Source: Circinella minor (Eukaryota; Mucoromycota; Mucoromycetes; Mucorales; Lichtheimiaceae). Taken from it: a stretch of 64,000 nt of DNA. Numbering within the stretch: position 1 is the first letter of the stretch; every line of letters begins with the position of its first letter. This document shows positions 12,231 through 24,546 of the stretch, piece by piece. The stretch spans positions 157,091 through 221,090 of the forward strand of contig JAEPRB010000041.1 in the NCBI GenBank assembly GCA_016758965.1, written 5' to 3'. The translations under genes and the position numbers were made by a program. The notes below the pieces were generated by a model that did no database searches, was not told where the DNA came from, and worked only from the letters and a program-made list of their open reading frames with translations.

Positions 12231-12754
12231 TGTTTATAAACTAAATAACTAGTACGTATGTATAAACTTGAGAAAAAAAATATATGAAATGAAAAGAGAG
12301 AAAGAGTTGGGGGGGGGAAAAACAAAGTTTTACATTTAAAGAAGCTTGATAATATATATACGTAACAATCATGATAACCCATGTTTTGAAAATAAAAATA
12401 AAAAAAATTGCATAAAAAATATGAAACAAAAGAATAAATATATAAAGCAGTAATAATATATAATAATAAAATATTTTTAATAAGTTGCTATATAAATAAT
12501 AAGAATAAGAGTTACCAGGAACTTTGGATAATAAAAAAAAGTTGAAAAGATATCAGATTGTTTGTCTTTAAAGGTTAAAGGAAAAAAGTTAATTTTTTTT
12601 AAAAAGAAAAGTAAGAGATAATATTACGGAATAGCAAATAAGGTATAATTAAAAAAAAAAAAGAGAGAGAGAGAGAGGATAAGGAATAAAAGATTTTATA
12701 TATCTTTGCAACAAAACTTGAATGCAATAATCAAGAGTTTTTTTTTTTGGGTAA

Positions 12755-12791
<37 letters not shown>

Positions 12792-13095
12792 GTAGTAGTA
12801 ATAATAAATGTAAGAGATATGTATAAGATAGTAAAAGTGTTGTTAGTGGAATTTGTTAAAGTGAAGTTGTATATAATATATAAATATATAGAATATGTAT
12901 ATGAAAAAGAAGAAAGAAAAAAAGAGTGGATATAAAAAAAAATAATAGTAATCATAATAAAAATGAAAAAAGAAATAATGGGTGTGTATACAAATGTTGT
13001 GGGATGTATGTAAGGTTGTATATATGGGGTTGGAAAAAAAAAAGAGTACAAGGGAAAGCGGAAAAAAGAGATGTGTGAATAGATGGATTGAATCT
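12231..13095. other. AT-rich intergenic region with trinucleotide repeat
   Basis: The region separates the 5' end of the reductase gene from the 3' end of the next gene. Apparent open frames here read only Ile, Tyr, Phe and Lys strings and are products of base composition. I see no gene. Confidence 0.55.
12755..12806. repeat. AAT trinucleotide microsatellite with AGT units
   Basis: About twelve AAT/ATA units are followed by three AGT units and more AAT. Confidence 0.8.
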
Positions 13096-14974
13096 TTATA
13101 CCATATTATCCCCATTAATATTAGAAATTTTACGCGATTTTCGATAAGATTGATGATAAAACGGTGAAACTAATGGTGGTTTACGTCGTATTGAAATCAA
13201 TGATTCCGCACATAAGAAAAGTACTTGCCAAATTCGAACAAAGTAAAGCAAAAATCCAAAGAAAGTTGCTTTATTACTAGCCAATTCTTCTGCTAATTCA
13301 AATGCTTCCAAGGTTGCATTCGCTAATCGATCCGATGAACGTAAAAGTGGAAATTGAAGTAATTTTTCAGTCAGATCATTTCTCCTAGTATTCCTGTTAC
13401 TGTTGAGACTATTATCTTGAAATTGTAATTGTTGATGGTGAAGACTTCTTTCTGCAATAGTACTGCCATAGGATCCTTTCATGGTTGTTGTTGTTGATGG
13501 TAAAGGAAGAGATGTTGCTGCAGTACTTGTGGTAGTAGATGAAGGTAATGGTGGTATAAGAGGTGGTGGTGGAATCATATCAGCAAGTGACTGATATGAC
13601 AAGACATTATCACATCCTTCTACATCTTGTATAGAAAGATCTTTTTCAATACTGCTAATGTATTCTTCTGCATTTATTCGTATGATTTCTTTACCCTTTT
13701 CACCTTGGGTTACTTCATTATTACTATTGGTGTTGCATGATACTTTGATTGATGATGGCTGTTCACCTAATGTTTGATCCTCATTTTCTTCAAATTTTTC
13801 TTTTTGTTCTTCTGCTGCTTCTACTGTTTCTAATTCTGTCACGTTGTGTCCTCGCTCCTTTTGTTGCTCTTCATGTAACATCTCATCGTCACGATTATTC
13901 CTGTTGTTGATTATAATATCGTTGTTATGTTTGCTACTATCATCATTGTTGACATTCATATTATTATGGATTTCGTCTTCATCGTCGTCGTCATCATCAT
14001 GACCCATAACGGTTGATGGAGGAGGTAGAGGCAAATTACCAGTACGGTACCAATTTACCCAATCAATCTAAAAGAAAATAAAATCAATGTTAGAATTACT
14101 AACATATATGGAGTATATAGTATGACTTCAAATTCAAGAAAGAAAAAAGTATTTTTACTTGATGATGATTATGAAGATCAGGGGCTGTCGGAGCTACCAT
14201 ATTATGGTCCACGACATCCTCTTCTTCATCTTCTTCGTCTTCTTCATCCATAATAGTAGGTTGTTGTCTCATCCAAGTATTTTCATCCATAATTTCAGGA
14301 GCAGGGGCTGTCATAACCATCACACCATCATCTCCCATTCCTAAAGGTTGTTGTTCTTCCCAATCAAATTCCATCTCTTGAGGTACCAATTGTGGTGTGA
14401 ACATAAAATCATCTCCTGATAAAAACACCATGGAGTGTGCATTAGGAATTCCCAATAAGATTTGTTGTGATTTAGAATACATGCTATGTAAATGCCAACT
14501 TTCTAAAAATGTTCGACGATGATACCCTTGTCTGGCAAACTTTTGCATCGTTGCATAAAATATACGAGTCGCAGTTTCATATGTAGGATCCACAGTCATA
14601 TTATATTCATGATTATTTAGCATCAAATCTTTAGTATTTTCTTCTTCGCCTAAACCTGGTTCCATAAGTGGAGGTGGTAATCGAGGTGGGGGTGGAGGAA
14701 GTGATAATTGATCATGGTCATTTTGTGGTTGTTGTTGTTGTTGTTCGTAATGTTGTTCATTGTCTCTTTGTTGATGGAGAAAAAAAAAGTTATCTTCTGT
14801 TGCTGTATGAAAATATCCACTGTCATGGTGATTAAGTTGTTCTTCTTGTTGAGGAGATAGTGGTTGCTGTGGTGATGAACTATGATGGTGATTATGGTGG
14901 TGATGTTCGTCGGTTAAAGACCATTCGGGAATTCCTGTTGATTCAGGGATGGGAGTAGTAGGAACATGCAGCAT
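13096..14974 (-). CDS. Unrecognised low-complexity protein, 595 aa, two exons
   Basis: The exons are 14974-14159 and 14067-13096, joined in phase 0. I took the ATG at 14974 (MLHVPTTPIPESTGIPEW). The protein is dominated by compositionally biased segments: His clusters near residues 20-30, poly-Gln around 80, PPPPPR, an acidic run (DEEDEEDEEE) near the exon junction and a second one (DDDDDDEDE) after it. Two better-ordered segments stand out. One is in exon 1 (ATRIFYATMQKFARQGYHRR). The other is at the C-terminus (RLANATLEAFELAEELASNK, then a hydrophobic stretch FFGFLLYFVRIWQVLFLC and a basic tail), which could be a membrane-associated helix. I know no family for it. The architecture suggests a regulatory or scaffold protein, which is inference only. 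Confidence 0.7.
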
Positions 14975-15127
14975 ATACAACAAATTTCTTTTATTTTTAT
15001 TTTTATAAAAGAAGAAAAAAAAAAGAAGAAAAAAGAAGAAGAAATGTGGTTCCTAAGTAGTCTGTATTTGTAAGAGAGAGAAAGAGAGAAAAGAAGAAGA
15101 CCAAAAAGAAAAAGAAAGGGAAAAAAA

Positions 15128-15151
15128 ACACACACACACGCACACACACAA
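15128..15151. repeat. CA dinucleotide microsatellite
   Basis: An ACACAC tract interrupted once by CG, upstream of the low-complexity protein gene. Confidence 0.7.
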
Positions 15152-15770
15152 TACAGAGAGCAAAAAGGGAAATAGAGCTTTTGTGTGTCGTATGTCGTGG
15201 CTGGAGTGGCAAAAAAAAAAACGGTTGGAAAAAGAGAAATGGGGGGGAGAAGGAAAGCTATGACGATTTTTGTATATCCATAGTTTTTTTTTTTTTTTTT
15301 TCCTTTCTTTTTTGTCTGTCTTACATATACTTTTTCGCTTTTCAATTACTCCTTCCCCCAAAAAAAGAAAAAAATATAAGCTGATGATATAAGTAAAGTA
15401 GTATAAAAGATTTTCTTTACAATTGTAGCTCAATAATACATTTTTTTGCCCGCGCGCGCCCTTTTTTGTTGTATTATATATCATCATCATACACCCCTTT
15501 TTTTTTCTATTTAGTGAAGTCTCCTTTTTTTTTTTTACTTTTGTGAAACTCTATTCTACTTGTTTCAAAAACTCACTTTTTATTTTTTGATAATTGTATG
15601 ACATACTTCATTTATTTTTTTTCGATTGTGTTTTAAAAAAACTTGTTCCGTCAAGCATATAGTGATTAATATATCTCCTATATTTTTCACACACACACAT
15701 AATTATGTCTTAAATGTAGTGCACAAAAGAGTACGTATTCACCCCAAGATATGTTTGTTCCTGAAAAGTA

Positions 15771-15801
15771 AAATAATAATAATAATAATAATAATAATAA
15801 A
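15771..15801. repeat. AAT trinucleotide microsatellite
   Basis: About ten uninterrupted AAT units in the divergent intergenic region. Confidence 0.8.
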
Positions 15802-17134
15802 CTAATAAGACTTCATTAATAACATATTATGAAGAAAATTCCCGTCGTTATCATAGCATCTTATTATCATATTTGTATATAACACCTTCCTTCTTCCTCT
15901 CCCCCCCCCCCAAAAAAAAAGTAAAAGGATTTCTAGTCTATTATAATAATAACAGTATTTCGAGTTCAATATAAAAGTTTTTTTTTTTTTTTTGCAAGAC
16001 TCAGATTACCCTGAAATGAAGGTTTGATGAACAGGCTTTAACAGGTGTAACACCTTTCATCGGGTTCATAATAAAAGCAGCATACGCAGCTGAATTATTG
16101 TAGTACAGAATTCTGATTTATTTTATGCCTGCGTTGATGTTATCATGAAAAGGATAACCATCCCCAAAGTATAATGCTTCATTTTAGAGAGATGCAATCT
16201 CATCTTAGTAGTAACGATACGTAGTAGTAGTATATATGGTATCTGTTTTGTATACCATAAATGAATATCAAAAAGAGTTCTCACGCTTTCTCTCTCTCAG
16301 AATAATATATATTGTACATCAAACTCAATCGTATGATAGAAATAATAAGATTTAGAAGAATATACACGATAATAATTAACTATCGACAGTCAAGAAAGCT
16401 GTTTTCAGTCATCATCACTAAAATTTTTAATCACTGTAAAGAAAAAAAAATATTGATGTATCAAAAGATCAACTCTAAACTTTGTCATTGTTATTATTGT
16501 ATCAATTTATTTCTTTTGTTCGTGCCATTATGTCAGTTATATACTGAAAATAAAAACATTCATTTAAAATAAGAAGTTATTTTTAGGGCATTATCATATC
16601 AACAAATGCGTTTTTATATATTACGGCAGGGAGCAATAACAACAACAAATAATTTTCAAGATTAGATACATTGGTCGTTTTTCTAAAAGTTATTTTTAAA
16701 AAAAATAACACACATCGTCCGTGTGTTAGGTTTATACTATTATTTTATATAAATAACATTCACCGTTACTTACACAAAAACACAACATTTTTCTAATTTT
16801 TGGGGTGATCTAAAATTATTTACATAATTCATAAAATGAATAATTTCATTGTATTTAATATACACACTATCACTTTACAACATCTGTACCTGGGTTCTCG
16901 ACAAGAAGAAAATAATTGCTATATAACATAAAATATTTATATATACTACATTTGTAATAATATTATTATTAGCTTCCTTAAATGTCTTGTCTCTTTTTTC
17001 CTTTTTATAAGAGAGTTATATTCAATAACAGGTTTGTTTCAAAGTCATTTTGTATGACAAGTTTATAAGGGTTTTTTTTTTTTGGTCCTGTACAACAAAA
17101 AAGAATATAATATTTGATGTGTTACCAATTACAA

Positions 17135-17175
17135 GGTTACAAATGTTACTATAATGTAACAAATAACATTGTAAC
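17135..17175. repeat. Small inverted repeat (GTTACAAATGTTA / TAACATTGTAAC)
   Basis: The arms at about 17135-17148 and 17164-17175 are complementary apart from one extra base and are separated by about 15 nt. GTTAC/GTAAC is also repeated just upstream. It could form a hairpin or be paired protein-binding sites, and no gene is associated. Confidence 0.45.
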
Positions 17176-18337
17176 ATTCCTCTTAAGCTCTTAATACACA
17201 AAGATATACCGTTACAGTATCTTTTAACAAAAAACTTAATTTTTTCCTTGTAATAACTATATTATGTTAAACTTTTTTAATTATATTTTTTTTTACACAT
17301 TATTTAATAATAATAATAAATAATTTGTTCAAACTTTCATGTATTACAAGGTCAACACAATATTTTCAAATCATGAGAAAGCCGTTTTGTATGAATTGAG
17401 TTTTCTTTTTATTGATTGGCGAAAAAACTCTATTGTTATGGTACAACAATAACAAATACGTATTATTTATTTATTTTTGTTTTGATCACAATACATGAAA
17501 AGAAAACTTCTAAATTTTCCTTAAATGTTGTATCTACTATGTTAATTCCAATGATAAGTATATATATTTATTTATATCCATGTTGTTTTTAGTTTTCTAT
17601 ATATAAACTGTACGTACATTTACTATTATCGTTTCATTTTCATGTCACAAATCTACAATTTACTACTACTACTATTATTATTATTACTACTACTTACTAC
17701 TAACCCTTGTTACTTATACAGAATTTAGTTTTGAAAGCATTTACTGAGAATTTAAAAATACTTAATCTTCCCCCAACATTGTCACACAGGTAGTTAGCAA
17801 TAACAATAATATATATAGTACGTATTCATAGTTACTTTTATTAGCCATATACATACTTTGTGAGTGTTAATAACAACTTATTTATATAAAAACAAAGAAT
17901 AATTTTAGTTTTGATACTTATTAATACAGTTAAATAATATTCATTATTAATGGAATATCATAATAGACCAATAATAAACTATTCATTATTATGCTTGCTT
18001 ATCAAAAAAACAGTGTATGTATCAAAAGTATGTATAATTATGAACTCTTATATAAAACTTACTATTTAGGTTTTTAATTGGAATGATAACACCAAAGTAA
18101 TCATTAGGGCATGAAAAAAAAAATGTGTGAGCGCCACTATTCCACACGACTTATTGAAAGACTAAAAACTCAGCTTGCTCACTACCGTTTTGAAAAAATA
18201 AGAAAAACGCGGTAGTTGAGTAACTTACAACAAAGCAAAAAGCATTATTTTCTCCTTTCTTTGTTTTTTTTTTCTTCTTGATATTCAAGGCATATTCAGA
18301 AAAAAAAAAGGCTATTAAATAAACATATACTTTATTA

Positions 18338-19433
18338 ATGAAAACGCAACAACAACAACATATTGCCGTATTACCAAACGATTGGCTCGAATACCTTGGC
18401 AAACATCGCATTTTCGAGTTAAAGCCCACTGAATCACAACAAGTAGCACTTACATTTGATCGCGACAATCAATTCGATTCATTTGCGCAGCAATATGATA
18501 CACGTATCATTGTTTTACGAGGAAATGATCTTATTGTTGCTGTTGGATCTCAACTACGTATACTAGATTTAAATGCTGTCAAAGATGCTTGGATCAATAT
18601 TGCTCCTCAGTTTATTGATGCTGGTAAAACAAATAGTGATTGGTTACTTGACATTCCATACAAGGTGAAATATCATTATTGTTATTCTGTTTATTTTTGT
18701 TTAACTCTTTAATTTTTATATAATTTAATATATTAAATTGGAGCTATTATTTTTATTTATTTTATTTTTAGACATTAGCTACACCTGAGATCGATTTTAC
18801 AATTGAATCTATTTCTGTCAATGGTTCTGGTACCTTACTTGCAGTTTCAGGACAACAACATGTTGCAGTGGTTTGTTTACCCACACTTGGATTTTCCCAT
18901 ATAACCACTTATTCAGCAGAAGGACATGTTAAATGTGATGTATTTATTGTGGGTCAAGAAACATATGATGAAAATGCACGCGTTATAAAATTCTTATGGC
19001 ATCCATTGAGTGAAACAAAGACTCATCTTATGGTACTTAGTACTGATGGTGTTTTACGGTAATTAATGAAAAACAATGTATAATAATTCTGTTCATTAAT
19101 GAAAAAGTAAAAGAAGATACTCATTCACAACATACATCTATATATCCATTTTGATCATTGCATATATATAGATTATTTGACGTGAGTGGAAACATAAATG
19201 AACCAGAACAATTATTTGATTTAACACCTACTTTTGGCAATACAATCTTTACAAAACGTCGACCTCGTCGTGGTATTTCAGTTGATGATGATCTTGGATC
19301 TGAAGAAGAAGCAGTTACTTTTACTGTAGGTGGTAAAAGTGAAAAAGAAAGTGCTTGGGAACCTTTTACTGTTTATTTTGCATTAAGAAATGGTGATATA
19401 TATGCCTTATGTCCAGTATTACCACATAACAGG

Positions 19434-19467
<34 letters not shown>

Positions 19468-21237
19468 GTAATTAGAGAGAGAAAAGAGGGTTATATATAT
19501 TTTAATATTATGCAAACAAACAAAAGAAAAACTTTACTGATCAACCAAAAATAAATAAAAATTTACTCAGTGTTCTTCATGATCAACATCTTGAATCACT
19601 TGCTTGTGTTATCGATGCCAAGACCAATCGTTTATTGGATCAAAAATTAAATGATGCTGATTCGGAATCTAAGGCTTTGTATTATCTTTTACGATTGCAA
19701 TCTCAATGGATTGGTGACTTGATGGAATCAATTAAACCTTTGGACGGTAATACGGTTGTTGTCAATAGTAAGGATCATTGTATACCTTTTGATATTCAAC
19801 GGCAAGGACCTTTCAAAGTTGAAGGAAAAAAGGATAATACTTCATGTGGTGAAGTGAGTGATATTCTTTTTCTCAAGACAGAATCTGCCAATGTAATTGC
19901 GTTGGCATTTTCCAATGGTATCATAAAGACTCATTTGCTTGGTGCTCAGGTGGATGCACAATGGTTAATGCCAAATGATATTAAGGATAAGGAAGATTGG
20001 AAATATCAGGTAAGACTTTTTTTTTCCTTTTTTTCTCTATCCCTCACTTATCTAATGGATGATTTAACGTCACATATATAATACACCTTGCTTTTTTTTT
20101 TTTTTAGCTTGGACTATTCCTTTTCTCTGCTGATGTATTACCAAAAGCAACAGTTCAAGAAACAATTGATTTAAATGTTAAAACTACCACATCGGTCATG
20201 TTAGTACAAGATCCACTTTACAATGATACTTTTTATGTATATCATCGAGAAGGATTGCATCGATTGGCTATTACTAAGCTTGTGGATAACCTTACAATAC
20301 TCGAAAAAATATTTTCCTCAGGGAAAAATAATCATGAATTTACAAATGCCCTTCAAGAATGGTCTGCCAAAGATAATAGTACTGAAATTCAATGTTTGAT
20401 TGATTCTTCTATTGCAAAGTAAGGTTTAACGAGGGATTAAATTGAAATAATCATGTTAATCATGTTTATAGATAGAAAAAGGGACGATGTTTTAAAACTT
20501 ATCAATATTTTTTGTTTTTATTTTTGCGATCTAGTACCAACGATCCATTAATTGGCATTGTTATTATCACCGACATATATTTGACTTATTCAACACTTGG
20601 ACTTACCCAGTCATACAAATTAGCTGCTGTGGAACTTGGATTACGATCTTCCAATACTTCAACAACAGCAACAACAACTCCATCATTCCACGATACCAAC
20701 AAAACTACAACTTCATCATGTGATGGAAAATCATCTACCAATAACAGTGCTTCGCTATTAACCGATTCACCATACACTGTACCATCTTCAACTGAACTTT
20801 CACAACCTAAAATTGTGGTACCATCCGAATATACCGGCAAAAAAGAAATTGTCATTACCGAAAACTCATTATTGTTTGTAACCCAAGCGTCGGAAAAACT
20901 TTACAATAGTATTAAAGAATTGGCTAAATTCAAAGTCAAGGCGGAGAAAAGATTAGCAATTCAACAATTAGAATTGAGTCGACAAGTGGAAGATATTAAA
21001 AAACTCTGTGATCGTATTGAGCAACAAAATATTCAAGAAGAACAACGTGAAAAAATATTAGCAGCTGCTCAAAGTCATGGTAAACTTGCATTACGTGTAG
21101 ACAGTGTATTACGTAAAGTAATGGGTAGTTATTTGCCTGAATTATCCAATGATGAAAAGAAATGGGTTGAAAGTCTTGAAGAAATTCAAAAAACTATGAA
21201 TGGTGATCGAGGATATCAGAAGAGAATCGAAATGGTA

Positions 21238-21276
<39 letters not shown>

Positions 21277-21541
21277 CTTTTGATACTATATCATGGAGAG
21301 GTTATGTTTTTTTTTGTTACTAAAAAAATGTATTATATATATATATATATAGTTAAAATCTCAGGTATCAACTTTACAATCACGAACGACACAATTGAGT
21401 GGACAGAAGGAAGTACATTTAACTTCTGCACAATTAGCTAGTGTACGAAAAACATTAGATGAACAGTAAGTTGATACAAGAATTATTATATTTATTTGTT
21501 TTTATGTAATACATAAACGAATTGATAACTAATTATTTGTT

Positions 21542-21573
<32 letters not shown>

Positions 21574-21644
21574 GGGCAATACTTGTACAAGAAACCAGAG
21601 AAAAGATTCAATCTCTCGAATCAAATATGAACACCACTACCTAA
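18338..21644 (+). CDS. NUP88: Nucleoporin Nup88/Nup82-like, 831 aa, eight exons
   Basis: This is a structural nucleoporin of the cytoplasmic face of the nuclear pore, where Nup88/Nup82 anchors the Nup214/Nup159 export platform for mRNA and proteins. Exons are 18338-18664, 18772-19058, 19172-19432, 19571-20009, 20108-20418, 20535-21234, 21365-21465 and 21575-21644 (2496 nt). The first 500 or so residues have beta-propeller character (LIVAVGSQLRILDL, ISVNGSGTLLAVSGQQHVAV, VIKFLWHPLSETKTHLMVLS, ALRNGDIYALCPVLPHNR). A Ser/Thr-rich linker follows, then a C-terminal coiled coil (SEKLYNSIKELAKFKVKAEK through KIQSLESNMN), matching Nup88 domain order and length. I identified it from the fold pattern and those segments. 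A generic WD40/coiled-coil protein is the main alternative. Confidence 0.82.
19437..19464. repeat. AT dinucleotide microsatellite
   Basis: It lies at the start of an intron of the Nup88-like gene, immediately after the GTAATA donor. Confidence 0.75.
21242..21273. repeat. AT dinucleotide microsatellite
   Basis: It occupies the 5' part of the sixth intron of the Nup88-like gene. Confidence 0.75.
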
Positions 21645-22280
21645 AAAAAATTAAAAAATAAATCACATAATTAAAAATAAAAATAAGTGTCAAAACAAAA
21701 AACATTTTTTTTAAACGCCACTTTAAAAAATATTTTCCAAAGCAAGCAGTCCTAATCTATCTTAATTTCGCCTATTTAAGGACATCAAAAAAAAGTTTTT
21801 TTAGTTTTTTTTTTTTTTTTTTTCTTTAACAACCCTTGCTACCTGCCAACTTTGAATAGTTTTTTAATACTTTCAATGTGGCCTTCTTTCATATAAAAAG
21901 TAAAGAACGGGGAATATAAATTACTTGAAAATCCAGATTAATCACCGAGGGTGCTTAAAAACTGTGCATCTAAGGCTTCATGCCCTGGATATATTTCATT
22001 ATCATTTATATAATAAATTTAATAAGAAAAGGATAAAAGGAATGGAAATAGAGGACTCAACTCTTTTATAAAAAGCACATGAGTGTTCAAAAATAACTTT
22101 ATAAACTGAGTAAAAAGTTGAACGCCACCTAATATATACAGTAATGGGACTATATATGTATGTAATTGTTTACTATAATTCGGAAAGACAACGCTAGTAA
22201 AAAAAAAAGTATTGCGTTGCGTGTGGATTTTTCTTTTTTGTTCTTTTCTCTCTCTCTCTCTTTTTTCCTTCCCACTCTCA
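21645..22280. other. Tandem intergenic region
   Basis: It contains A- and T-tracts just after the Nup88-like stop and a CT-rich stretch just before the next ATG. No gene is seen. Confidence 0.5.
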
Positions 22281-24546
22281 ATGCCTCACATTGTTGGGAC
22301 ACGTTATGAAGGTAAAAAAAAAAAATCTTTGGTTTTCTCACGCACAGCATAATTTTTTTTTTTCACCATGTGTACTTGTGATCAAGAACCTATTTTATGC
22401 GTTTCAAAAAGAATTTTAAAGTTAACTTTTTTAATATGATATATATACTTGTGTATATTTTTTTCTCTTGTCAATAAAAAAAAAAGCCCTTTTAAAAAAC
22501 TCTTCTGTCCAAGAGTTTTGGCGTGGAGTAACAAGTCATATAGTTTATCCTGATGTTCTACGATGGCGAGGATCGGTAAAATAATAATAATAATAATATT
22601 TTTCTTTCTTTACCCAGCAAAAATAAAACCTTTTGTAAAGGCCCTTGTAACTAAGCAACAAATCAAAAAAGGTTCTTTTGAATACGTTACCAGGTGTTGT
22701 CGTGACAACCCTTTTTTCAGCTATTGTATGTCTTATTCATTTACAATTCGGTATTGCTGTTGACATTCCAGTTTCTGTGCGTATGTATCATTATGTGCAT
22801 TTTCTTTTTTTAAGGAGTAGAAATTTTTTTTTTGTTTGTGATCAAGGGAAGGGGGGAGAAGAAAAGAGAACTTTTTTTTTAGTTACAGAAAAACGAAACA
22901 TTACATGATGTAATATATAACTAAATATATTATACCTTATATAGTATCGACTGTATCGGTAGCATTGGGTATGTTACTAGCCTTTCGTGTCAATACAGCG
23001 TAAGTTATTATTGCTACTGTTATTATTGTTGACGAGTTTTAGTAAATTTAGAAATTTGATATTGCATTAAGGAACCGCTATATATCTTCTATCATTTTAA
23101 ATTTGTAATCTTCTCGCTGTTTTTAGATATGACCGTTTTAATGAAGGTCGAAAATTAATTCAAACTGTTATGGCTACCGTACGTAACCTTACCAGACAAA
23201 TTTGGATCAATGTACCGGAAAGAACACATGGGGATCATTTAGAAAAAATGCGTTGTGTGAAACTTTTATTAGCATTTATGGTAGCAACCAAACATCATTT
23301 ACGTGGTGAATATGGTGCCGATTATGATGACCTGAAAGAATTGCTTCCACCTGGATGGCAACCTTGTAGTATTATCCATGCTCCTCCTACACCAAAATAT
23401 AAACAACGAAAGCATAGACAACGTCTTTTAAAGGCTGTACCCTTGATTATCTCCTTTTATAATGCATTTCGACCTTCACGTTATAAACAAAACGGTAGTG
23501 GATTAGAACCAGATGATCCAAATGATTTTGTTAATATTCCTCGATCTGTAGTACGAGAAGCATATCCTGATTCGGATTTAGCGTATGCTAATACAACAGC
23601 TGATCTTCGACGTATTGCTGCAGAGCAAGATGAACAAGATGACGAACGTCAACACCTCTTTGATCAACATCATACCGGTCCACATGAAGATGAAGCTATT
23701 GTACAAGATTCCAGTACTGGTACTACTACTGCATATGGTAGTATGACCTCTTCTACTTATAGTCATCGCCCTCATCACACGAAGATGTTTACATCCGAAG
23801 AAGATTTGCCTAGCCAAGGAGATGCGGATATTTCATTACCTTTAGAAATTCTTTTTTTGGTTGCATTATATATCAATCAAGCAAAGAATAGCAAAAAAAT
23901 TGAATCCAATTTTGTATCTGTAGTCACTTCATCATTAGATACTTTGGTGAACGCACTTACATCTTTTGAACGCATTGCAAGCACACCAATTCCAAACTCA
24001 TACCTTATTCACTTGTAAAAATTGTTTTTTTATATATCTTTGATGGAATTAATGTATATATAATGTTATTTATTAATACCATTATTCACTTATTATTACT
24101 ATTATTATCATCACTATAGGAAACAAGGTGTTATTTTGTACATCTTTTTCTTGCCTTTTGCTCTTGTCGACTCATTAGCATGGCTCGTTACTCCGATTGT
24201 TGCTTTGGTCTCCTTTACACTTTTCGGTATTGAAGCCATTGGTGCCGAAATCGAAAATCCATGTAAGTTATTAATATTATTACAGAATATAGTTATTATA
24301 TTTATTATTGAACCTTTCCCCCCTCCCTCACTTTTTACGACACTACTTATTTCTAATTTCAAATCCATAAATTCTGTAATTATACTCACTATATTTTTTT
24401 TTTTACTTTTGTATTAATACGTAGTTGGTTACGATTATAATGATTTACCATTAAGTACTTATTGTGACCAGTTAAAAAATGAAGTCGCATATATCATTTA
24501 TCATATTCCAACACATTCAAAGAGCATTCTTTTGGATGGATCTTAA
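22281..24546 (+). CDS. Bestrophin-like / UPF0187 anion channel family protein, 478 aa, seven exons
   Basis: This is predicted to be a membrane protein of the bestrophin superfamily (YneE/UPF0187 branch), whose members form pentameric anion channels. Exons are 22281-22311, 22487-22575, 22672-22780, 22945-22999, 23127-24014, 24120-24262 and 24425-24546 (1437 nt). The order of motifs is typical: VYPDVLRWRGS, then the first membrane helix (LPGVVVTTLFSAIVCLIHL). Next come VALGMLLAFRVNTAYDRFNE and RNLTRQIW. The second hydrophobic part (FFLPFALVDSLAWLVTPIVA) ends in the family signature ENPFGYDYNDLPL. A His/Asp-rich hydrophilic insert of about 150 residues sits between the two halves. Whether it acts in the plasma or an internal membrane cannot be told from sequence. 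Confidence 0.9.

Larger units (their letters stand above)
14975..18337. other. Long divergent intergenic region
   Basis: This 3.4-kb stretch separates two divergent genes. Near 15000-15560 it has long purine/pyrimidine-biased tracts, a CA repeat, GCGCGCGC at about 15450 and T-runs, all consistent with a promoter. The remainder is AT-rich with a few short chance open frames. I see no convincing gene or RNA. Confidence 0.5.

Noticed and set aside
12731..13115. Several overlapping open frames of about 60-105 codons on both strands.
   Set aside because: They encode only Ile, Tyr, Phe, Lys and Asn strings from AT-rich repeats and have no coding character.
14975..14983. A start for the low-complexity protein three codons further upstream at 14983.
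   Set aside because: That codon is TTG. The ATG at 14974 is the first usable one.
15003..15490. Overlapping open frames of up to 145 codons on the minus strand upstream of the low-complexity protein gene.
   Set aside because: They consist of Phe, Leu, Ser and Lys runs from purine/pyrimidine-biased promoter DNA and have no homology that I recognise.
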